Shown: piece after piece, positions 24,902 through 34,555 of the stretch
How positions within the stretch are numbered: position 1 is the first letter of the stretch
Layout: each line of letters starts with the position of its first letter
Assembly (NCBI RefSeq): GCF_900250075.1
Contig: NZ_LT977070.1
Span: forward strand, 3,366,480-3,430,479
DNA length: 64,000 nucleotides
Source: Cupriavidus taiwanensis
GTDB taxonomy: Bacteria; Pseudomonadota; Gammaproteobacteria; Burkholderiales; Burkholderiaceae
Direction: 5' to 3'
Translations under genes and position numbers: made by a program
Notes under the pieces: model-generated
The model's database searches: none
What the model was told of the DNA's origin: nothing
The model's input: the letters and a program-made list of their open reading frames with translations, nothing else

Positions 24902-25921
24902 TCATGCGAGACGGCCCGCATATTTCTCCAGCCGGGACCACGCTTCGTCGCCGTACTTCTTCTTCCATTCGGCATAGAAGCCGGCGCCTTGCAGCAAGGC
25001 ACGGAACGGCGCGGGATCGGGCTGGTTGAAGACGATGCCGAGGCGGCTCAGCTCGGCTTGCGCATCGGTATTCAGGCGCGCGATGTCCTCGCGCTGCTTC
25101 AGCGCCGCCGCGGTGAAATGTGTCGTGATGGCGGCCTGGACTTCAGCCGGCAGCGCCCGGAATTTCTTCGCGTTGCCGAAGATGAAGTGACCATCCCAGG
25201 TGTGTCCGGTGAGCGCGCAGAACTTCTGCACTTCATAGAGCTTGGCGCTGCGGATCAGCGCCAGCGGATTCTCCTGTCCGTCGACGACACGGGTCTGCAG
25301 CGCCGAATAGAGCTCGCCGAACGGGATGGCCGTGGGCGACGCGCCGAGTGCCTTGAACATCGAAATCCACAGCGGGATGCCCGGCACGCGCACCTTGAAG
25401 CCCTTCAGGTCCGCCGGCGAGTTGATCGGCCGGCTTGCCGAGGTGATGTTGCGATAACCGTTGTCCAGGCATTTGTCGAAGACGTGCAGATTCACCTTGC
25501 CCAGGGCAGCACGCACATAGGCACCGACGTCGCCGTCCATCGCCGCCCAGACCGTGGCGTAGTCCTTGAAGGCAAAGGCCACGCCGTTGATGCCGGCGGT
25601 CGGCACCAGGGTCTGCAGGTTGGTGCCGGCCGTCGACATGAAATCCATGGCACCGGTTCGCACCTGCGCGATCATGTCGGGCTCGCTGCCCAGCTGGCTG
25701 TTGGGATAGACCTGCAGGTCGACCTTGCCGCCGGTGTCCTGGCGGATCGCCACCGCCGCCTGCTGGATCCGCAGCGTGCCCGGATGGTCGGCGGGAAAGG
25801 CGGTGCCGTACTTGAGGCGGATGGAAGCGGCCTGCGCCAGTACATGTGCGGCCGGCAGTGTCATTGCCAGCGTGCCGACGGCAAGCGCGCCAAAGCGGCG
25901 GCGGGTTAGCGGAACAGCCAT
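24902..25921 (-). CDS. TRAP transporter substrate-binding protein (DctP family)
   Basis: 339 residues. A twin-arginine-like signal (TRRRFGALAVG) and AHVLAQ cleavage region precede a DctP periplasmic domain with the characteristic ...IRLKYGTAFPADHPGT and KVRVPGIPLW segments, the latter holding the carboxylate-binding arginine region. It delivers substrate to the fused permease 38 bp downstream. Its neighbours make mannonate, fructuronate or glucuronate likely ligands (inference). Confidence 0.92.
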   Translation of the reverse strand: MAVPLTRRRFGALAVGTLAMTLPAAHVLAQAASIRLKYGTAFPADHPGTLRIQQAAVAIRQDTGGKVDLQVYPNSQLGSEPDMIAQVRTGAMDFMSTAGTNLQTLVPTAGINGVAFAFKDYATVWAAMDGDVGAYVRAALGKVNLHVFDKCLDNGYRNITSASRPINSPADLKGFKVRVPGIPLWISMFKALGASPTAIPFGELYSALQTRVVDGQENPLALIRSAKLYEVQKFCALTGHTWDGHFIFGNAKKFRALPAEVQAAITTHFTAAALKQREDIARLNTDAQAELSRLGIVFNQPDPAPFRALLQGAGFYAEWKKKYGDEAWSRLEKYAGRLA

Positions 25922-25957
25922 GGTGCGGTGGTCTCCTTGTTGTCGGGTGGGGATGGT

Positions 25958-27403
25958 TCAGGACGACAGCAGTGCGGCGGCGCCGCCAAGGCGCAGAACC
26001 GACAGATGCGAGGCCAGGCGGTCCGCAAGCGGCGCCGGCCACGGCTCGCTGCCAAATACTGGCGTGTGCGCGAGCGCCCTGCCAACGGCGTCGGCATCGC
26101 TGTGCGCGCCCCGCAGGCACGCTGCCAGCGCAGGCGCACCCGGGTCGTCGAATGCAAGCGCCTGGCCGCTATCGCTGCGTCCACTGCGCAGGCAATGCAG
26201 CCAGGCGGAGAGCGCGCGTTCCAGCCACGGCCGCTCGGTCCCGGCGCTGGCGCGCAAGGCGGGCAGCCAGCGCATCGGCACCTTCTGCGTGCCGTCGGCC
26301 GCAATCTGCGCGGTGCGATGGTCGAGTGCGGCATTGCGAAAGCGCTGCAGCAAGGCCTCGCTGTAAGCAGCGACGTCATACCCGGGCGGCGCTTGTACGG
26401 TGGCGCGCAGGTCAGCCATCACACCGCGGGCGAAGGCGCCCACCAGCGGATCGTCCACGGCCTCGGCAACGGTCGGCAACCCGCGCAGTTGCCCGGCATA
26501 GGCGATGGCGGAATGCGTGCCGTTGAGCAACTGCAGCTTCATCGCCTGGAACGGCCGGACATCGCCGGTCATCAGCGCGCCGCCCGCCTCCCATGCCGGC
26601 CTGGGCCCGGCGAAGCGGTCCTCGATCACCCACTGCGTGAAGGCTTCGCAGACGATCGCGGCCTCGTCGCGCAAACCCAGGCGGCGCTGCGCGTCGCGGC
26701 GCGATGCCGGCGTGGCGGCGGGGACGATGCGGTCCACCATGGTGTTGGGGAACGCCACGTCGTCGCGCACGCGGCGGGCCAGCGCGGGCTGCGTCAGCGC
26801 TGCGTACTGCGCCAGCAGCTTGCGCAGCGTGTCGCCGTTGGTTGGCATGTTGTCGCAGCAGACGATGCTCAGCGGCGCCCCGGCGGGCCGACGGCGCAGT
26901 CCGGCAGCCAGTACGCCGAGCGTGCTTCTGGGCGCGTCGGGATGCGCCAGGTCGTGTCGAATATCGGGGTGTTGCGTGTCAAGGTCGGCGCTGGACGGAT
27001 GCTGGCAGTAGCCCTTCTCTGTCACGGTGCAGGTCACCACGGCGATGCCGGGATCAGCCAGCGCGCCGAGCACCTCCTCCTGGGCATGCGGGGCATACCA
27101 CGCCTGCACCACGGCGCCGACGATGCGCGTCGTGGCCGCCGCGCCTTCGCACTCGGTCACCGAATACAGGAAGTCCTGTGCCGCCAGCGTGCGCGGTGTG
27201 CGGGGCTCGCGCAGGCTGACGCCGACAATGCCCCAGCGGCGGTCCCCGGCGCGGATCGCGGCCTCGGTGTACAGCGCCTGGTGCGCGCGATGGAACGCAC
27301 CGAGTCCCACATGCAGCACGCCGCGCGACAAGCGGCTGCGATCGTAGCCGGGCTGTTGCACTTCAGGGTTGGCGCGGCAACAGTTGCGTTGCGTGAGCCT
27401 CAT
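25958..27403 (-). CDS. Mannitol dehydrogenase-family oxidoreductase (fructuronate reductase-like)
   Basis: 481 residues of the polyol-specific long-chain dehydrogenase family. The N-terminal Rossmann motif is GVLHVGLGAFHRAHQ. The catalytic segment MKLQLLNGTHS has the K-x4-N-x2-H pattern. Members reduce fructuronate to mannonate (UxuB) or oxidise mannitol. The mannonate dehydratase divergently encoded at 27673 favours fructuronate reductase. First gene of an operon with the TRAP genes. Confidence 0.85.
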   Translation of the reverse strand: MRLTQRNCCRANPEVQQPGYDRSRLSRGVLHVGLGAFHRAHQALYTEAAIRAGDRRWGIVGVSLREPRTPRTLAAQDFLYSVTECEGAAATTRIVGAVVQAWYAPHAQEEVLGALADPGIAVVTCTVTEKGYCQHPSSADLDTQHPDIRHDLAHPDAPRSTLGVLAAGLRRRPAGAPLSIVCCDNMPTNGDTLRKLLAQYAALTQPALARRVRDDVAFPNTMVDRIVPAATPASRRDAQRRLGLRDEAAIVCEAFTQWVIEDRFAGPRPAWEAGGALMTGDVRPFQAMKLQLLNGTHSAIAYAGQLRGLPTVAEAVDDPLVGAFARGVMADLRATVQAPPGYDVAAYSEALLQRFRNAALDHRTAQIAADGTQKVPMRWLPALRASAGTERPWLERALSAWLHCLRSGRSDSGQALAFDDPGAPALAACLRGAHSDADAVGRALAHTPVFGSEPWPAPLADRLASHLSVLRLGGAAALLSS

Positions 27404-27672
27404 CGGCGGTACCTCGGCAAGTCAGTTGTCAGCAGCATCGTGCGTGCATCCGGCGTTGTCTTCGATGCGAGGAAGTTTGCACGCAGCCGTGGTGTCCAAC
27501 GTGCGGTGCTTTCGCCATTCACTACGGCAAAGGCTGCATTTGATTGCGGAATCGGCCGTACTCCGCCGCATTCGGCCCGCAGTACTCTGGCCGCATCCAC
27601 ACCGATGCTGGCGTTCCGCAAACAGGCGGCGCCATCGGGCTAAGACAACGACGATCCGGCCGGAGACACCCT

Positions 27673-28881
27673 TTGAAGATCGAACAGATAAAGACCATCG
27701 TCACCTGCCCGGGGCGCAACTTCGTGACGGTCAAGGTGGTGACCGATGCAGGCGTGTACGGCCTGGGCGACGCCACGCTCAACGGCCGCGAGCTGGCAGT
27801 ACAGGCGTACCTGGACGAGCATGTGATTCCGTGCCTGATAGGCCGCGATCCGCGCAGGATCGAGGACCTCTGGCAATACCTCTACCGCGGCGCTTACTGG
27901 CGGCGTGGTCCGGTCACGATGACCGCCATCGCGGCCATCGACATGGCGCTGTGGGACATCCTGGGCAAGCTGGCCGGCATGCCGGTGTACCAGTTGCTGG
28001 GCGGGCGCAGCCGCCATGGCTTGATGGTGTACGGTCACGCCACCGGGCGCGACCACGCCGAGGCTATCGACGCGGTGCACCGCCATATCGAACAGGGCTA
28101 CAAGGCGATTCGCGTGCAGTCGGGCGTGCCGGGCTTGTCCAAGGTGTATGGGGTCGGCACCCAACCCGGCCACTATGAACCTGCGCAGAAGGGCCTGCCG
28201 CCGGAGGAGCCCTGGGACACGGTGCTGTACCTGCGCCACACCCCCGAACTGTTCCGCAAGGTGCGGGAGGCCGTCGGCTTCGGCCCGCATCTGCTGCACG
28301 ATGCGCACCACCGGCTGACACCGATCGAAGCGGCCAGCCTCGGCAAGGCGCTGGAGCCCTTCACCCTGTTCTGGCTGGAAGATCCAACGCCAGCGGAGAA
28401 CCAGGAGGCATTCCGGCTGATCCGCCAGCACACCACCACGCCGCTCGCGGCCGGCGAGATCTTCAATTCCCTGTGGGACTGCAAGGAGCTGATCAGCCAT
28501 CAGCTGATCGACTACATCCGCGCCACCATCGTCCACGCCGGCGGCATCACGCATGTGCGCCGCATCGCGGACTTCGCCGCAATCCACCAGGTGCGCACCG
28601 GCTTCCACGGCGCCACCGACCTGTCGCCGGTATGCATGGCGGCGGCAGTCAACTTCGGGCTGTGGGCGCCGAACTTCGGCATCCAGGAACTGATGCCGCA
28701 CGGCGCGCTGATCGACGAGGTGTTTCCGCACAACTATCGGCTGGAGGACGGCTACCTGGTGATGGACGACGTGCCCGGCCTTGGCGTCGATATCGACGAG
28801 GCGCTGGCGGCCCGCTATCCATACGAGCGCGCCTACCTGCCGGTGGCGCGGCTGCGCGACGGTGCGATGTGGAACTGGTAG
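27673..28881 (+). CDS. D-mannonate dehydratase (enolase superfamily, RspA/ManD type)
   Basis: 402 residues. It dehydrates D-mannonate to 2-keto-3-deoxygluconate. Mg-binding and catalytic features of ManD are visible: [27 protein letters not shown], the [10 protein letters not shown] histidine, and a C-terminal Trp (AMWNW). The start is TTG at 27673, which gives the family's N-terminus ([15 protein letters not shown]); the upstream extension is not conserved. It is transcribed with a zinc dehydrogenase and KDG kinase, divergently from the reductase-TRAP operon. Confidence 0.92.
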   Translation: MKIEQIKTIVTCPGRNFVTVKVVTDAGVYGLGDATLNGRELAVQAYLDEHVIPCLIGRDPRRIEDLWQYLYRGAYWRRGPVTMTAIAAIDMALWDILGKLAGMPVYQLLGGRSRHGLMVYGHATGRDHAEAIDAVHRHIEQGYKAIRVQSGVPGLSKVYGVGTQPGHYEPAQKGLPPEEPWDTVLYLRHTPELFRKVREAVGFGPHLLHDAHHRLTPIEAASLGKALEPFTLFWLEDPTPAENQEAFRLIRQHTTTPLAAGEIFNSLWDCKELISHQLIDYIRATIVHAGGITHVRRIADFAAIHQVRTGFHGATDLSPVCMAAAVNFGLWAPNFGIQELMPHGALIDEVFPHNYRLEDGYLVMDDVPGLGVDIDEALAARYPYERAYLPVARLRDGAMWNW

Positions 28882-28915
28882 CCGCCGCATCAGTTGACCG
28901 GAACAAGGAGCAAGC

Positions 28916-29950
28916 ATGTTGAGCATCGTCGTCGAGCAACCGCATCGCATGGCCGTGCGCGAGCGGCCCAACCCATGCCCTGCCGAAGGCGAGGTGCGCG
29001 TGCGCGTCCGCCTCGCCGGCATCTGCGGTTCGGACCTGCACATCTTCCATGGCAAGAATCCGTTCGCGACGTATCCGCGCGTGATCGGTCATGAGTTCGC
29101 CGGCCATATCGATGCGGTCGGCGCTGGCGTCGGCAACAACCGCATCGGCGAGCGGGTGGTGGTGGATCCGGTGATCAGTTGCGGCCAGTGCCATGCCTGC
29201 CGCATCGGCCGGCACAATGTCTGCCAGCGGCTCCAGGTGATCGGCGTGCACCGCGATGGCGGCTTCAGCCAATTCGTATGCGTGCCGGCACGTAACGCCT
29301 ACACGGTGCCCGACAGCATGCCCACCGCCAGTGCCGCGGTGATCGAGCCGTTTGCCGTGGCGGCCAACGCCACCCATCGCACCGGCGTGCTGCCCTGCGA
29401 TGTGGCGTTGATCTACGGTGCGGGACCGGTCGGCCTTAACCTGCTGCAGGTGTTGAAGCGCGTGTATGGCGTCCGCACCTTCATCACCGACCATGTCGAT
29501 GAACGGCTGGCCCTGGCGCGCGGCTGCGGCGCGGAAGAGGACGAGATCATCAACACCGCGCGCGAGCCGCTGGCCCGCGCCCTCGAACGGCGCGGCGTGG
29601 CGGGGGGGCCGACACTGATCTACGACGCGGTCTGCCATCCCGCCATCCTCGAGGAAGCCGTGGCCCTGGCCGCGCCGGCAGGCCGCATCGGCGTGCTTGG
29701 GTTTTCCGCCACGCCGTCGGCCGTGCCGCAGCAGGCGCTGACCAGCAAGGAACTTACCTTGTACGCCTCGCGCCTGAACTGCGCGATGTTTCCCACCGTG
29801 ATCGACTGGATCACGCGCGGGCTGGTGGACCCGGGCCGGATCGTCACGCACCAGATCAACTTCCGCGACGTGGCCGGCGCCTTCGACCTCGCCGAAAGCC
29901 ACCCGCGCGCCTGCTGCAAGGTGCTGCTCGACCTGGGCGAGGACGCCTGA
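28916..29950 (+). CDS. Zinc-dependent alcohol dehydrogenase (RspB/L-idonate dehydrogenase-like)
   Basis: 344 residues of the medium-chain dehydrogenase family. The catalytic-zinc segment is CGSDLHIFHG with GHEFAG. The structural-zinc cysteines are in CGQCHACRIGRHNVC. The nucleotide fold is YGAGPVGL. It follows the dehydratase by 34 bp with AGGAG. The rspA-rspB style pairing is known; the enzyme could oxidise a hexonate such as idonate or gulonate to the keto form that feeds fructuronate/mannonate metabolism (inference). Confidence 0.88.
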   Translation: MLSIVVEQPHRMAVRERPNPCPAEGEVRVRVRLAGICGSDLHIFHGKNPFATYPRVIGHEFAGHIDAVGAGVGNNRIGERVVVDPVISCGQCHACRIGRHNVCQRLQVIGVHRDGGFSQFVCVPARNAYTVPDSMPTASAAVIEPFAVAANATHRTGVLPCDVALIYGAGPVGLNLLQVLKRVYGVRTFITDHVDERLALARGCGAEEDEIINTAREPLARALERRGVAGGPTLIYDAVCHPAILEEAVALAAPAGRIGVLGFSATPSAVPQQALTSKELTLYASRLNCAMFPTVIDWITRGLVDPGRIVTHQINFRDVAGAFDLAESHPRACCKVLLDLGEDA

Positions 29951-29951
29951 G

Positions 29952-30905
29952 ATGCGGGCGACCTTCGACATCGTCGCGCTCGGCGAGCCCATGGTGGAGT
30001 TCAACCACGCCGGCCCGCGCGATTCGCGCACCTATGTGCAGGGCTTTGGCGGCGATACCTCCAACGCCATCATCGCCGCGGCACGCCAGGGGGCGCGGTG
30101 CGCCTACCTGACCAGGCTGGGCGACGATGAATTCGGCCGCATGTGCCTGTACCTGTTGCGCACCGAGCGCGTCGACACCAGCGGCGTCGTCATCGACGCT
30201 TCGGCACCTACCGGCCTCTACTTCGTCCATCACGGGCCGGAGGGCCACGCCTTCACCTATCGGCGCGCGGGTTCCGCCGCTAGCCGGCTGCAGCCCTCGG
30301 ACCTGCCGGTCGCAATGATTGAAAGGGCCACGTGGTTCCATGTCTCGGGAATCAGCCAGGCGATCAGCAACTCCGCCGCGCGTACCGTGCGCGAGGCCGT
30401 CCGCATTGCGCGCCAGGCTGGCACCAAGGTGTCCTACGATCCCAACCTGCGCCTGGCGCTCTGGCCCCTGGAGCGCGCCCGGGAAGTAATCGTCGCCACT
30501 CTTCCCCTGTGCGACCTGTTCCTGCCAAGCCTTGACGACGTGCGTCTGCTTGCGGGCATCGACGATCCCGCCGGCATCGTGGCGTGGTGCCACCGCATGG
30601 GCGCACGGCAGGTGGTGTTAAAGCTGGGCAAACAGGGCTGCCTGGTATCCGACGGCGTGCAGCTGACCGTCGTGGCGCCGTACCGCGTCGACGCGGTCGA
30701 TACCACCGGTGCAGGCGATTGCTTCGACGGGACCTATCTGGCGCGTCTGGTTGCCGGCGATGACCCGGTGTCCGCCGCGCGATGGGCCGGCGTGGCGGCG
30801 GCGCTGGCCACCACGGGCTACGGCGCCGTGGCACCGCTGCCGCGGGGGCAAGCGGTCCGGCGTGCGCTGTCAGGGCAAGACCGGGCAGCCAGCCCGGCTG
30901 CCTGA
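29952..30905 (+). CDS. kdgK: 2-keto-3-deoxygluconate kinase (PfkB family)
   Basis: 317 residues of the ribokinase/PfkB family with the C-terminal signature DTTGAGDCFDGT (anion hole and catalytic Asp). It phosphorylates 2-keto-3-deoxygluconate to KDPG, the entry point to the Entner-Doudoroff aldolase. It starts 1 bp after the dehydrogenase stop, so it is translationally linked. The product of the mannonate dehydratase upstream is its expected substrate. A 12-bp tandem repeat spans the stop codon. Confidence 0.88.
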   Translation: MRATFDIVALGEPMVEFNHAGPRDSRTYVQGFGGDTSNAIIAAARQGARCAYLTRLGDDEFGRMCLYLLRTERVDTSGVVIDASAPTGLYFVHHGPEGHAFTYRRAGSAASRLQPSDLPVAMIERATWFHVSGISQAISNSAARTVREAVRIARQAGTKVSYDPNLRLALWPLERAREVIVATLPLCDLFLPSLDDVRLLAGIDDPAGIVAWCHRMGARQVVLKLGKQGCLVSDGVQLTVVAPYRVDAVDTTGAGDCFDGTYLARLVAGDDPVSAARWAGVAAALATTGYGAVAPLPRGQAVRRALSGQDRAASPAA

Positions 30906-30940
30906 GCGGCTGCCTGAGTGGCTACCTGAGCGGCTGCGCC
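30896..30940 (+). repeat. 12-bp tandem repeat across the kdgK stop
   Basis: GGCTGCCTGAGC / GGCTGCCTGAGT / GGCTACCTGAGC plus a partial GGCTGCGCC. Every unit carries an in-frame TGA, so the gene ends in three tandem stops. Confidence 0.7.
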
Positions 30941-30972
30941 TGCTGCCTGCCACATGCACCCGTGCGCGCCGA

Positions 30973-31977
30973 TCAATCCCCCTTGAAGCCCGACGCCTTG
31001 ATCACCGGCGTCCAGCGTGCGGAGAGTGCGCCGGCATACCTGGCGACTTCTTCCGTGGTGCCGCCGGGCAGGATGTCATAGCCGGCGCGCGCCAGCTTGT
31101 CGCGCACGTCCGGCATGGCTAGGACCTTGCGCACGGCCTGATACCACTGCGTCGCCACCTCGGGCGGCGTGCCGGCGCGGACATAGAGCAGGTAGCGCGA
31201 CGAGGTCACGAGGTTGGGAAAGCCGGATTCCGCAAAGGTCGGCACATCGGGCAAGGCATCGGCACGCTTTTCGCCTGCCACGGCCAGCACGCGCAGCTTG
31301 CCGCCGCGATGCAGTTCGGTAAAGGTGGTGATGGCGTCCATGCCTGCCGCGATCTGGTTGCCCATCATTTCCGTCGCCATCGCCGCGCCACCGCGATATG
31401 GCACCAGCGTGCTGCCGGTGCGGGACTGGCTGACAAACTCCACCGCCAGGAAGTGCAGCAGCGTGCCAACCGTGCTGATGCCGATCGCATACTCGGCCGG
31501 TCTGGCCCGGGCGGCGTTGATGAAGTCCGCCAGCGTCCTGATCGGTGAGCTGGCGCTGACCGCTATGCCGAACTGGACGCCGGTCACATCGGTGATCGCC
31601 GTGAAATCGGTGGCGGGGTTGAAACGTATATTGCTGTAGATCAGCGGCCCGATGAACATCGGATCGACCGGTGCGAGCAGAACCGTGTTGCCGTCGGCGG
31701 GCGCGTTCTTCAGGAATTCCGCGGCCACGCGCGTGCCGGCACCGGGGCGGTTTTCAACGATGACCGTACGGCCCATGGCGTCTTTCAGCTTCTCGGACAG
31801 CAGGCGGCCCATGTAGTCGGCCGGCCCGCCCGGCGGAAACGGCACGATGAGGCGCGATACGGTCTGCCCCCATGCGGCCCGGGAGAGCAAGCCACCGGTG
31901 CAGAATGCTGCGGCGGTGGCCGCCAGCATGGCGCGGCGCGAAAGCTGTGGGGCGTAAGCATGACTGCGATCGTTCAT
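30973..31977 (-). CDS. Bug-family (TTT) periplasmic substrate-binding receptor
   Basis: 334 residues. The N-terminal signal contains twin arginines (LSRRAMLAATAAA) and ends near AAWGQ. The mature domain has typical Bug features: RLIVPFPPGGPADYMGR, VVENRPGAGT and the GGTTEEVARYAG C-terminal part. These expanded receptors of Burkholderiales bind carboxylates or amides for tripartite transporters; no membrane components are adjacent, which is usual. It is the last gene of a GntR-amidase-Bug operon. Confidence 0.92.
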   Translation of the reverse strand: MNDRSHAYAPQLSRRAMLAATAAAFCTGGLLSRAAWGQTVSRLIVPFPPGGPADYMGRLLSEKLKDAMGRTVIVENRPGAGTRVAAEFLKNAPADGNTVLLAPVDPMFIGPLIYSNIRFNPATDFTAITDVTGVQFGIAVSASSPIRTLADFINAARARPAEYAIGISTVGTLLHFLAVEFVSQSRTGSTLVPYRGGAAMATEMMGNQIAAGMDAITTFTELHRGGKLRVLAVAGEKRADALPDVPTFAESGFPNLVTSSRYLLYVRAGTPPEVATQWYQAVRKVLAMPDVRDKLARAGYDILPGGTTEEVARYAGALSARWTPVIKASGFKGD

Positions 31978-31992
31978 GGCAAGCTCCTGAGT

Positions 31993-33414
31993 CTAGATGC
32001 CGGGTTGCACGTGGGTGAAAGGGGTAAAGCGCGCCGCGTCTTCAACTATCTCGCCGGCGCGCAGCAACAGGTCCTCCCGGAAGCGCCATGCCATCAGCTG
32101 CACGCCGACGGGCACGCCACCGGCCATGCCTGTCGGCACGGACAGTCCCGGCATGCCCAGCAACGCCGTTGCCAGCAGTGGGCTCTGGGCGTCGAGCAAG
32201 GCCCGGTTTTCTTCGCGAGAGCGGATATCCGCGTCCTGCACGCTGGGGCGCTGCCACGACACCGGCATCAGCACCAGCGGATACGTTTGCATGAACAGCG
32301 ACCAGTTGCGGGCGATCGCCTGGCGCCGTGCCAGCGCATCGAGAAAGCCATCGCGATCGGTTTCCTGCATCCCGTCCAGCATGTTGCGCTGGCTTTGCCG
32401 CATCGCTTCGTCGCCATGCTGGTCCACACCTGCGATGATGTTGCGGCGGCTGTCGTCGACCGTAAGCGTGCGCCACAGCGCCGCCGCTTCCAGGAAGTCG
32501 GGCAGGCAGGCTTCCTCGACGGCGTAGCCCGCTTGCTGCAGCCCGTGCGCGGCACGGTCCAGCGCTGCGCTGACCGCGGGATCGATGGGAATGCCCGGAC
32601 AGCGGCTGAACAACGCCACGCGGATCGGCCCCTGTGGCAGCGGCAGTTCCAGCGGCACCGGCACCCAGGCGGGGTCGCGCGCGTCGTATCGGGCCATGGC
32701 GTGGTAGCCAAGCCGCAGGTCGGCAATGCTGCGCGCAAGCGGGCCCTGCACGGACATCAGTTGTGGCGTGATGCTGCGCTCGGCGGTGGCCGACGGGTTG
32801 TACGCCGGCACCCGCCCTGCCGTTGGCCGCAGGCCGAGCACGCCGCAGGCATAAGCCGGATAGCGAATCGAGCCACCGATGTCATTGCCATGCGCCAGCG
32901 CCCCCATGCCGGCAGCGACGGCAGACGCGGCGCCGCCGCTGGAGCCACCGGGGGTGATATCCGCATTCCACGGGTTGAGCGTGCGCCCATGCAGGCCGTT
33001 TTCCGTAAACCACCGCGATGAATAGGTTGCCGTATTGCTGCGCCCGACGATGATGGCCCCGGCACTGCGCCAGTGCGCCACCACGGGCGCGTCCTCGTGC
33101 GCGATGTTGTGCTTCAGCGGAATCACGCCATTGGTGGTGGCATGGCCGGCCTGGTCGACATTGATCTTGATCGTGACTGGCACGCCGTGGAGCGGCCCCA
33201 GCTCGGCGCCCTCGGCAACCTTTCGGTCGGCGGCATCGGCACTGGCCAGCGCCTCGTGCGCCAGCACCTCCGGCAGTGCGTTGAGTCTCGGATTAAGGGC
33301 TTCGATGCGCTCCAGCACGCTGGACGTGACCTCGCGGCAGGAAATCTCGCGCCGCCGCACGGCATCGGCAATATCGACAGCGCTCCAGCGCCAAAGCGGT
33401 TCAACAGGTTTCAC
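31993..33414 (-). CDS. Amidase (amidase-signature family)
   Basis: 473 residues with the Ser-cisSer-Lys catalytic arrangement: Lys in VTIKINVD, serines in GGSSGGAASAVAAG and GGSIRYPA. It hydrolyses an amide to acid and ammonia. The 15-bp gap to the Bug receptor implies a common mRNA and possibly a shared substrate. GatA is excluded since no gatB/gatC is adjacent and the C-terminal half differs. Confidence 0.88.
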   Translation of the reverse strand: MKPVEPLWRWSAVDIADAVRRREISCREVTSSVLERIEALNPRLNALPEVLAHEALASADAADRKVAEGAELGPLHGVPVTIKINVDQAGHATTNGVIPLKHNIAHEDAPVVAHWRSAGAIIVGRSNTATYSSRWFTENGLHGRTLNPWNADITPGGSSGGAASAVAAGMGALAHGNDIGGSIRYPAYACGVLGLRPTAGRVPAYNPSATAERSITPQLMSVQGPLARSIADLRLGYHAMARYDARDPAWVPVPLELPLPQGPIRVALFSRCPGIPIDPAVSAALDRAAHGLQQAGYAVEEACLPDFLEAAALWRTLTVDDSRRNIIAGVDQHGDEAMRQSQRNMLDGMQETDRDGFLDALARRQAIARNWSLFMQTYPLVLMPVSWQRPSVQDADIRSREENRALLDAQSPLLATALLGMPGLSVPTGMAGGVPVGVQLMAWRFREDLLLRAGEIVEDAARFTPFTHVQPGI

Positions 33415-33520
33415 GTCAGGGCTCCCAGGATTCAGGCGATAGGAATCCCACCCGCCGTGTCGGCTGCGACGCTGGCGGTTGGGTGTGCAGAAAAAGGGGG
33501 GACGCTGGCGCGTCAGGGAA

Positions 33521-34297
33521 TCAGTCGCCCGGGCTCATCAGCAAGCTTCCGCGATCCACCCGGGATTCGGCTTCCAGGGCCAGCGCTTCCGCATGCGCCA
33601 TGTGCTCTTGCATCAGGGCACGCGCACGTTCCGGGTCGCGCGACCGGAAGGCTTCGATCAGCGCGCTGTGGCTGTGGAAGATCTCTTCATCGAAGTCGCT
33701 GAAATCGTCTTGCGCGTTTCGTACCACGATGACACGGCGGATGATGTCATTGAGCAGGCGGCAGAACAGCGCCAGCATCGGACTGCTGCAGGCGTCGGCG
33801 AGGCGATCGTGAAACAGCGGGTCGGCCTCGCGCCGCTCGTTCCAGTCCGCGCTGCCGCCATGTTCCGGGTGGCTCAATCCGACCAGGGCTTCAAGATCGT
33901 CGATGTCGGCATCGGTCAGGCGCAAGGCGGCATTGGCGGCCAGTTCCGGTTCCACCGCGCGGCGCAGCGCGTAGAGCGTGACAATGTCTACGGACTGGAA
34001 GTACAGGAAGTTGGAGACCGCCTCCAGGCATCGCTCATACGGCGGCTGCGTCAGCGTGGCGCCGCCGTTCGGCCCCGTACTGACCTTAACCAGCCCCTGC
34101 GCCTGCAACGAGGCAAGCGCCTCGCGCACCGTGCCGCGCGCCACGCCCATCTGTTCGATCAGGGCCGCTTCCTGCGGCAGCTTGTTTCCGACCTTCTGGT
34201 GCGTCTGCACGATCCAGCGCTTGATATCGCTGACCACCTGGTCCGAACGCTTCACGCGTTTGCTGCCCTCTATCTGTGGCGCAGGCTTGGAACTCAT
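33521..34297 (-). CDS. GntR-family (FadR/FCD subfamily) transcriptional regulator
   Basis: 258 residues. The N-terminal winged HTH contains KLPQEAALIEQMGVARGTVR and the C-terminal FCD effector domain contains the metal-binding Asp/His set (DPLFHDRLADA, FHSHSALIEA). FCD regulators frequently sense sugar acids or other carboxylates. An AT-rich palindrome directly upstream (34311-34333) suggests autoregulation. It heads the operon with amidase and Bug receptor, and might also control the hexuronate genes nearby. Confidence 0.9.
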   Translation of the reverse strand: MSSKPAPQIEGSKRVKRSDQVVSDIKRWIVQTHQKVGNKLPQEAALIEQMGVARGTVREALASLQAQGLVKVSTGPNGGATLTQPPYERCLEAVSNFLYFQSVDIVTLYALRRAVEPELAANAALRLTDADIDDLEALVGLSHPEHGGSADWNERREADPLFHDRLADACSSPMLALFCRLLNDIIRRVIVVRNAQDDFSDFDEEIFHSHSALIEAFRSRDPERARALMQEHMAHAEALALEAESRVDRGSLLMSPGD

Positions 34298-34310
34298 GGC
34301 TGACTATTTA

Positions 34311-34333
34311 TGATCATAATTATCATGATTATG
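34311..34333. promoter_or_regulatory. Putative GntR operator
   Basis: CATAAT (34315-34320), 7 nt, ATTATG (34328-34333), with TGATCA and ATCATGAT palindromes embedded. This AT-rich island in GC-rich DNA lies 14 bp upstream of the gntR start, the expected place for an autoregulatory site. Confidence 0.5.
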
Positions 34334-34555
34334 AGCGACGCTTCGGCTTTTCCTATGCGGGTATTCCCGGCAACGGGCGCCGCGTGATGCGGGCGCAGGA
34401 AATCAGGCTAAGGCAGGGGCAAAGCGGCCGACATTCACGCGGTGCGCGTAACCAATGACGAACGAAATTCGTCGATTCGGCCCATGGGCCTGGAGCGACG
34501 CCGGGTAGTGGCCTATACCTGTCGCATGCCAACCTTACTGATAACGGGGTATCCC

